Assembly: GCA_023053685.1 (NCBI GenBank)
Contig: JALIGW010000016.1
Coordinates: forward strand, 12,964,280-13,028,279
Direction: 5' to 3'
Source: Diadophis punctatus similis
Taxonomy: Eukaryota > Chordata > Lepidosauria > Squamata > Dipsadidae
DNA: 64,000 nucleotides
This document shows positions 56,211 to 64,000 of the stretch, piece after piece. The first letter of the stretch is position 1. Each line of letters opens with the position of its first letter. The position numbers and the translations under genes are program-made. The notes under the pieces are model-generated. The model had not been told where the DNA came from. It saw only the letters and a list, made by a program, of their open reading frames with translations, and did no database searches.

Positions 56211-56523
56211 TTGGTTCTCTCCTTGATTAATTTCCATCCATTGTTCTGCCTTCAGATACTTTGGAGAATAGGTTGATCCCCTCTTCTTTGTGGCAGTCCC
56301 TGAGATATTGGAACACTGCTATCGTGTCACCCCTGGTCCTTGTTTTCATACCAATCGCTACAACTGTTCTTCATATGTTTTAGCCTTCAGTCCCCTAATC
56401 ATCATTGTTGCCTTCCCCTGCACTCTTTCTAGAATCTCAACATTGTTTTTATATCATGGTGACCAAAACTGGATGCAGTATTCCAAGGCATTGTAGATTG
56501 GCACTAACATTTCACATTATCTT

Positions 56524-56697
<174 letters not shown>

Positions 56698-56747
56698 TCA
56701 ATGCAGCCTAGGACTGCATTGGGTTATAGCAATAGCACTTAGACTTA

Positions 56748-57656
56748 CCGTATTTTTCGGAGTATAAGACGCACAGGAGTATAAGACGCACCTAGATTTT
56801 AGAGGAGGAAAACAAGAAAAAAAGTATTCTGAACCAAATGGTGTAGTAATATATTATTTAATAAAATACCAGTGTAGCAGAATACTTTTTACAACCATGT
56901 ATACTTTTTACAAACTTCAAACTTGACAGCTTTAAGACTAGTGGACTTCAACTCCCAGAATTCCTCCTCCAGTCATGCTAGATGGGGTAATTAGAAGGCA
57001 AAAACACTCCAGTTTTTGCAAAAAATGACCCATTTTTTGCTCGTTTTTTTGCAAAAACAGGTGATGCAGAGGGTTTGGGAAGCCTGCAGAGCACTCCTAG
57101 AGGGTTGGGGAAGGCAAAAACACCCCAATTTCTGCAACAAATGGCTCGTTTTTTGCTCATTTTTTTTTTTTTTTTTTTTGCAAAACCAGGGCATGCAGAG
57201 GGTTTGGGAAGACTGCAGAGCACTCCTAGGGGGTGGGGGAAGGCAAAAATGTCCCAATTTTTTGCGAAGAGCTGAAGTGGTGCAGTGGTTAAATGCTGCG
57301 ACTGCAGGCTGACTGCTAGTTTAGCAGTTCAGCTGTTCAAATCTCACTAGGCTCAAGGTTGACTCAGCCTTCCATCCTTCCGAGGTCGGTAAAATGAGGA
57401 CCCAGATTGTTGGGGGCAATATGCTGAACTCTGTAAACTGCTTAGAGAGGGCTGTAAAGCACTATGAAGCGGTATATAAGTAAAGTGCTATTGCTATTGC
57501 TATTTTTCAAAAAACCACCCATTTTTCACAAAAATTGGATGCAGGGGTGGGACTTCGGGAGGCCAAAAATGGCCGTATTCGGTGTATAAGACGCACCAAC
57601 ATTTCCACCCTCTTTTGGGGGGCAAAAAGGTGCGTCTTATACTCCGAAAAATACGG
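56748..57656. mobile_element. TA-target MITE, CCGTATTTTTC family (909 bp)
   Basis: The left end is ccgtatttttcggagtataa; the right end is ttatactccgaaaaatacgg. TA flanks both sides (56746-56747 and 57657-57658). Sub-terminal cgcacc repeats are as in the other copies. The interior has two copies of a 100-bp-scale repeat around gcagagggtttgggaag and carries a SINE at 57270. Confidence 0.93.
57270..57502 (+). mobile_element. tRNA-derived SINE (family A) inside the MITE
   Basis: From gaagagctgaagtggtgcag to aaagtgctattgctattgct. It lies within the MITE interior, which continues on both sides (ccaattttttgc and tttttcaaaaaaccacc). Confidence 0.9.
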
Positions 57657-57865
57657 TATATACTGCTTCATAGTGTACTCCCTAAGCAGTTTACAGAGAC
57701 AACTATTGTCCTCATCTCAACTATTGCAATGTGGGTCATCATTTTACCAACTTTGGAAGGATGGAATGCCAAGTCAACCTTGAGCTGGTCAAGATTGAAC
57801 TCCTGGCTATGGGCAGAATTATCCTGCAATACTGCACTCTAACCACTGCACCACCAGGGCTCCTA

Positions 57866-58691
57866 TTATATATTTATAATTTGTAAACACATATGGCAAA
57901 GATGTTCAGACTTTTTTGGGGTGGGAACAGGGGTAGGCAGACTTTGTTCCAGCAGAAATAATTACTTGGGCTCTGCCATTGTACAGCAGTGGAAACCTAG
58001 CAAGCAATAATCAAGACAAGTTCTAAAGTATTAACTTTTCCTTTTCTTTAATCTTCTCTTTATTCATCCTTATACTGTATAGCAGGTACAAAGAAGAAAG
58101 ATTGTTTGCCACAGGTTTTTTTTTTTTTAGCAGGGCTAATCCTGCAGAACATTTGCAACAAATGATTTCAAAAGTCAAGATTGTGGGTACACTCATCTGA
58201 TCAAATCTCACCCACCTTTTTTTTTACATATGTAACATGTTAAAAAGTGTTGAAGCTTCAGTTGTATGCACATACCTATGACCCTGAGGTTTGGATGTTC
58301 CCAAAGATGTTCCTGTGAGCCTTTTATAGATTGCGAATTATTAAAGAATAGGAAACAGAAAGTAGGAATACACGGGTGGTTCTCATATTGCAGTGATATA
58401 AAAGAGCCAAGAAAAATAAGTTTCGGTTAGGATCCAGGAAACCAAGATGAAGTCCAGATTCAGCCCTAGCAATCTAATGGAGCCATCTAGCATTCTTATT
58501 ATGGGGAAAAATGAAGGATAAATTAAATTAAGATGACAATTTAATAACCACAACAGCACAAATAGTTCCCCTCCAAGGATCTATACTGGGTCTGGCATTT
58601 TTCTTTAGCTTCTTGTTGAATTACCTGTATAGAAGTGAACAGTAAAATGGCCAAGTTTTCCACTGGCAGCAAATTATGGTAGTGAAAAATA
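57866..58691. other. no recognisable feature
   Basis: AT-rich sequence. No gene seen. Confidence 0.4.
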
Positions 58692-58736
58692 CAGGTAGTC
58701 CTTAATTTACATTAACAGGTAATAATACAGGTAGTC

Positions 58737-58938
58737 CAGGGGTGAAATTCAGCAGGTTCTGACAGGTTCTGGAGAACTGGTAGCGGAAATTTTGAGTAGT
58801 TCGGAGAACCGGCAAACACCACCTCTGGCTGGCCCCAGAGTAGGGTGGGAATGGAGATTTTGCAGTATCCTTCCCCTGCCATGCCCACCAAACCACACCA
58901 ATAGAACCGGTTGGGAAAAATTTTGAATTTCACCCCTG
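58737..58938. mobile_element. hAT-type MITE, family 5 (202 bp)
   Basis: Ends are caggggtgaaattcagcagg and ttttgaatttcacccctg. The 8-bp duplication is AGGTAGTC at 58729-58736 and AGGTAGTT at 58939-58946, with one mismatch. Confidence 0.92.
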
Positions 58939-59157
58939 AGGTAGTTCTTAACTTACAACTACAATTGAGCCCAAAGTTTCCATTGCTAAGCAAGACAGTT
59001 TTTAAATGAGTTTTGCTCTGTTTTATGACATTTTTGGCCCCAGTTGTTAAGCAAATCACTGCAGTTGTTTTTTTAAAAATAATTTTTATTGAATTGTTTT
59101 AAAATATAAAAAACACATCATACAAAAGAGAAAAACAGAAAAAAGTATATATATATA

Positions 59158-60622
<1,465 letters not shown>

Positions 60623-60656
60623 TTCTAAAAATGCGAGTTCCAGGCATATTTACAGA

Positions 60657-60839
60657 TAAAGAAACGATTGCCATCACGATCTCTGGAACATTTAAAATTT
60701 TATTTAAAACTACTTATTTAAATGGGGATTTTACACTCTGACGAAGTCAACAGGGGTTGACGAAAGCTTAGCAATTTTAATAGTAGTTTTAAATAAAATT
60801 TTAAATGTTCCAGAGATCGTGATGGCAATCGCTTCTTTA
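60657..60839. mobile_element. 58-bp inverted repeat around a hammerhead-like motif
   Basis: Arms at 60657-60714 and 60782-60839 match with one mismatch (for example gattgccatcacgatctctg). The 67-base centre contains ctgacga, a gtcaac/gttgac stem, and gaaagc at 60738-60767. Inverted terminal pieces around a ribozyme-like core are seen in Penelope-like elements. No protein is present. Confidence 0.55.
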
Positions 60840-60872
60840 TTTATCTATCTATCGATCGATCGATCGATCATC

Positions 60873-60962
<90 letters not shown>
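60839..60962. repeat. (ATCT)n microsatellite with ATCG block
   Basis: ATCT units with an ATCG run near 60850-60868. Confidence 0.97.
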
Positions 60963-61385
60963 ATATCAGACGTGTATAGAAATATACAATAACATAAGCA
61001 ATATAACCTAACCTAAAAAAAATATCATACACTAGAGAAAAAAAGAAAAAAAAGAGAGAAAAAAATACATACATTTTTTAAAAAAGAAATTATATATATA
61101 TATATAGTACAGCTTTGCGTATCGTTGTCATGTTTCCGTATCTAAATTATTATTTTCCACTGCAGTTGTTAAATGAATCATGTGGTCATTCAGCAAATCC
61201 GGCTTCCCCCATTGACCTTGCTTGTTGGAAGCCAACTGGAAAGGTTACAAATGGTGATCACATGACCCAGGGACAGTACAACATTGAATATTCTAGTTGC
61301 CAAGCTCCTGAATTTTGATCACATGACCATGAGGATGCTGCAATGTTTGTTAAGTGTGAAAAATGGTCATAAGTCATGGGACAAC

Positions 61386-62373
61386 TTGTCACCAATGCCT
61401 CCTGCAAGTAGAATTGCAGCTCACCCCGGCCTTTTGGACTTCTAACTTGAGAAGGTTCAAACCTAAAGCAAGACAAGGTCTTATGCAATTCATTTGTCCC
61501 GCACTTGAGTTATCCTACTTTCAATTGTCCTGCGTTGGGTTGTGTCTTCGTGGGTTGGCCATGGTGTGGGTTGTCCTGGGGCAAGTAGGCTGTGGTGAGT
61601 CAGCTGAGGGAAGTTGGCTATGAATTGTGCTAGACTCTTTTCAGAGAATGTGGCTCCATTTTTTTTACAAGTAGACCTTAAGTGTCAAATACCAGTAAAC
61701 TGCTGTGGCAAAATGTCTTCTTGAAATTGTCCACATTATTTGTGAAATGTATATAGCCCCTTCCATCTCACAAATGTGACTCTGGGTGGCCTACAATAAT
61801 ACTGAACAATTAAAACAGCCAGCCTCCCTCTGGATTTTCTGCAGTTGTTATTGAGGAGGCATTGGTGACAATCATAGATTAATACTGGAGATTGAAGAAA
61901 GTTCACTTCTTTTTTCTTTAATGTCAGAGAGAAGATCTTGCAATTACAGTAAATAACAATGAAAACTTTGAACCAATATGAGGCTGCTGTGGAAAGGTCA
62001 CACTTCATGTGAAAAATCATTAAAAAAGCAATAGTAATAATAAAGAGAAGAACCTACTAATATTATAATGCCATAAAAATTTATGAGACTAACCTACACA
62101 TGGCACGTTATGTTTACTTCTGGTCACTGTGAAAAAGATATTGCTAGAAATTAAGTGATTTAACCCAGTAAAATACTAGCCCAGTAAAATCTACTAATAG
62201 GACACAATCAAATTAGCCATGTCAGTGTGTGCACAGTGTGACTGCTATTTTGAGACAAGCCAGGAGCAAAATACAGTAAACAGAGGTTTGTCATACAAAC
62301 AGTGGTTTATATACAAGACTTCTAGATACATACATGTGGTACATACATGTGGTACTCATACATACATGTGGTA
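61386..62373. other. no gene; short L2-like tail
   Basis: Mostly unassigned. At 61740-61795, atagccccttccatctcaca and gactctgggtggcctaca resemble an inverted L2-type 3' end. No gene is supported. Confidence 0.4.
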
Positions 62374-62706
62374 CAGGGGCGGGTTCCTTTTATGTGCCTA
62401 CCGGTGCACTGCGCATGCACACTTGCTATGTGTGTGCGTCACCTCATGCGATTTTGCTTCCGCGCATGCGCAGGAAGCAAAAAATCGCTGAAATCTCGTG
62501 AGGGGAAGCACGCGTGCACGTCCCTCGCGAGATTTTGCTTCCGCGCATGTGCAGAAAGAAAAAAAGGCCAACAATTTGAAAAAAAAAGATGGCACCGCGT
62601 GACGGATTGGCGAAGATGGTACCAGAGCCGTCGCGCACAAATTGTGCAATCGGCGGGCCGCTACTGGGACAACAGAGTGGACCGCACTGGTAGGAACCCA
62701 CCCTTG
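62374..62706. mobile_element. hAT-type MITE, family 2 (333 bp)
   Basis: Ends are caggggcgggttccttt and ggaacccacccttg, with a perfect 8-bp duplication ATGTGGTA at 62366-62373 and 62707-62714. The interior has gattttgcttccgcgcatg twice and aaagatggcaccgcg. Confidence 0.93.
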
Positions 62707-62801
62707 ATGTGGTAGGCACATACCAGGCAAGCAATCAATCTTCAACTCTACACAGAGAACTACAATGCAGATAGAACACGAGGAGGAGAGTGATACATGA
62801 A

Positions 62802-62818
62802 GAGAGAGAGAGAGAGAG
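62802..62818. repeat. short (GA)n run
   Basis: About 17 bases of AG repeat next to the solo LTR. Confidence 0.9.
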
Positions 62819-62822
62819 ACAC

Positions 62823-63102
62823 TGTTGGATTGTGGGCAAGGATCACAGGAGACAGACTTCATAACAGCTCTTTTACTCAGCTCACTCAAGTAACCAGCAA
62901 CTTGCAGTCTATCAGCTAGCCCTTTTATAGGGAGCTGTCAGACACAACAACCAATAGCGTATGAATATTCAAACACATGACCAGGGTAGCAACAACAGTT
63001 CAGGTAGAGTTCAACTATAAACATAACAACTTACAGTTCAGTCAGTGGTCGTCTAGTCAAAACATGTTTAGGGTTCAGTTAGAGGTCAGTTAGAACACAA
63101 CA
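62823..63102 (-). mobile_element. solo LTR, family S (280 bp)
   Basis: From tgttggattgtgggcaagg to gttagaacacaaca, with a perfect 5-bp duplication GACAC at 62818-62822 and 63103-63107. On the minus strand there is a TATAAAAGGG box near 62930. It matches the 20497 LTR over its length. Confidence 0.9.
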
Positions 63103-63109
63103 GACACCC

Positions 63110-63864
63110 TCACATGGTCTCCCTTATATAGACAGCTTCTTATAGTGGCAGTAACCCTGCTGAGTCATCCTCAGTCTTAAAGCAGCAATAACCCTGCTGA
63201 CTCATCCTCATTGCATCAGCATTTACAGCAGCTTTACAGCAGCTGGTCAGCATTTAAATCTTCATTACTCTGACAAACCAGTTTTTTGGGGGGGGATGTT
63301 TACCATTTAGCAGTACAAAATACCTATTTTCTGCTCAATGTTCCTGACATATATGATCTACAAAAATAATCTAGATTACCATTATATGACAGCAGAAGGA
63401 TACAGAATAGTATTGGGTTTTGGGGGTTTTTTTTGGTCATTTGGGGTTTTGTCTCCAAGATCTGGTAGTTGTGGCTGACATCCCATAATGTCTTGCCCCA
63501 GCGGAATGGTGCTACTAAACCTTCTTGTTATTAGTAGTTTTCTCTTCCCCATTAGCTAAGTAGGCAACAATTGACATAGCTTGACCATTCAAGTCTTTAA
63601 GCATGGCGATGTCTGTTCTCTACTATTGGACCTCAATAATGAATTTTGTTACAGAGAAAATTGCTAGTTTTGGCACTTTCTTCCCAGATCAATTTCTTGG
63701 AAGTCTGGGTCAGCAAAATGAGTCAACTATCTGGATTTATATCTTCCTGTTTATATGACTAGATTATGGGGAAATTAGCTTAAACTCCTGCATGATAAGG
63801 CTTGTTTCAATTTCCTAGAAGTTAACTAGGTCAGTTAAGCCTTACTTAATTTCTCGGTGGAGAC
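63110..63864. other. no recognisable feature
   Basis: Mixed sequence with G-runs near 63288 and 63419. No gene seen. Confidence 0.4.
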
Positions 63865-64000
63865 CAGGGGCGGGTTCCTAATTTTTTTACTACCACTCTG
63901 TGGGCGTGGCTTATTTTGTGGGTGTGGCTTGCCAGCCATGTGACCGGGTAGGCATGGGCCTCAGGAGCTTGGCAGCGGCCGGAGAAGCAGGGGGGCATTG
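63865..64000. mobile_element. hAT-type MITE, left end, cut by window
   Basis: It starts caggggcgggttcctaat and has gggcgtggcttattttgtg and catgtgaccgggtagg. The right end lies outside the window. Confidence 0.75.

Larger units (their letters stand above)
55110..56500 (-). mobile_element. CR1 LINE, inverted, with three insertions
   Basis: Inverted CR1 from the end block (cagaataacaaaattggaag, ggaccttggagatcttctag) to the coding part near 56500 (ctggatgcagtattcca). Insertions: an hAT MITE at 55162-55523, a family 3 hAT MITE at about 55565-55940, and a 119-bp piece at 56092-56210. CR1 blocks between them join in the normal order. Confidence 0.9.
56727..57865 (-). mobile_element. tRNA-derived SINE (family A), split by a MITE
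   Basis: The left block at 56727-56747 (agcaatagcacttagactta) joins the right block from 57657 (tatactgcttcatagtg) after removal of the MITE and one TA. The SINE continues to the head complement near 57855 (ctaaccactgcaccaccag). Confidence 0.88.

Noticed and set aside
60838..60962. Regular spaced repeats considered as a CRISPR-like array
   Set aside because: It is a simple ATCT microsatellite with no spacers, in a eukaryotic genome.

Overview
This window is non-coding, repeat-dominated vertebrate DNA, most likely from a snake. The main clues are: a CR1/L3-type LINE 3' end that runs directly into an ATTCT pentamer array (about 41080-41646), the arrangement described for snake genomes; long AATAG-type arrays (37531-38112); CR1, L2, RTE/BovB-like and L1-like LINE fragments side by side; squamate-type tRNA-derived SINEs; and many hAT-type MITEs. 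No complete host gene is recognised. One short ORF with a signal-peptide-like N-terminus (13949-14101) is a weak candidate for a first coding exon.

The only long, intact coding region is the polyprotein of a Ty1/copia LTR retrotransposon on the minus strand (element 15180-20108). It has two 473-bp LTRs that I find to differ at one position, a perfect 5-bp target duplication, a polypurine tract, a primer-binding site matching the anticodon arm of initiator tRNA-Met (as in Drosophila copia), and a 1308-codon ORF carrying gag, zinc knuckle, protease, integrase, reverse transcriptase and RNase H. It looks like a very recent insertion.

Layout. 1-5000: two 3' ends of one CR1-superfamily LINE, a CR1 copy with three nested insertions, and a 480-bp polypyrimidine tract. 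5000-14400: Tigger-like MITEs, a solo LTR inside a TG repeat, a palindromic repeat, an hAT MITE and microsatellites. 14500-21000: an LTR candidate, the copia element, another solo LTR and a small hAT MITE. 21000-35000: hAT and TA-target MITEs, SINEs, a LINE inserted in an RTE fragment, and more copies of the same LINE. 35000-45000: pentamer arrays, an L2 LINE split by a MITE, a 1.1-kb MITE, the CR1/L3 LINE, a SINE and CR1. 45000-56500: three CR1 copies, two of them split by hAT MITEs, and LTR candidates. 56500-61400: two nests of insertions three or more levels deep. 61400-64000: an hAT MITE, a solo LTR, and a MITE cut by the window end.

The nesting gives relative ages. CR1, L2 and RTE copies are repeatedly the targets. 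hAT MITEs, SINEs and TA-target MITEs are the inserts. The copia element is clean and probably among the youngest. Many hAT target duplications fit the pattern nnnTAnnn known for the Buster group. Two different repeats carry a hammerhead-ribozyme-like motif, suggesting Penelope-like elements.
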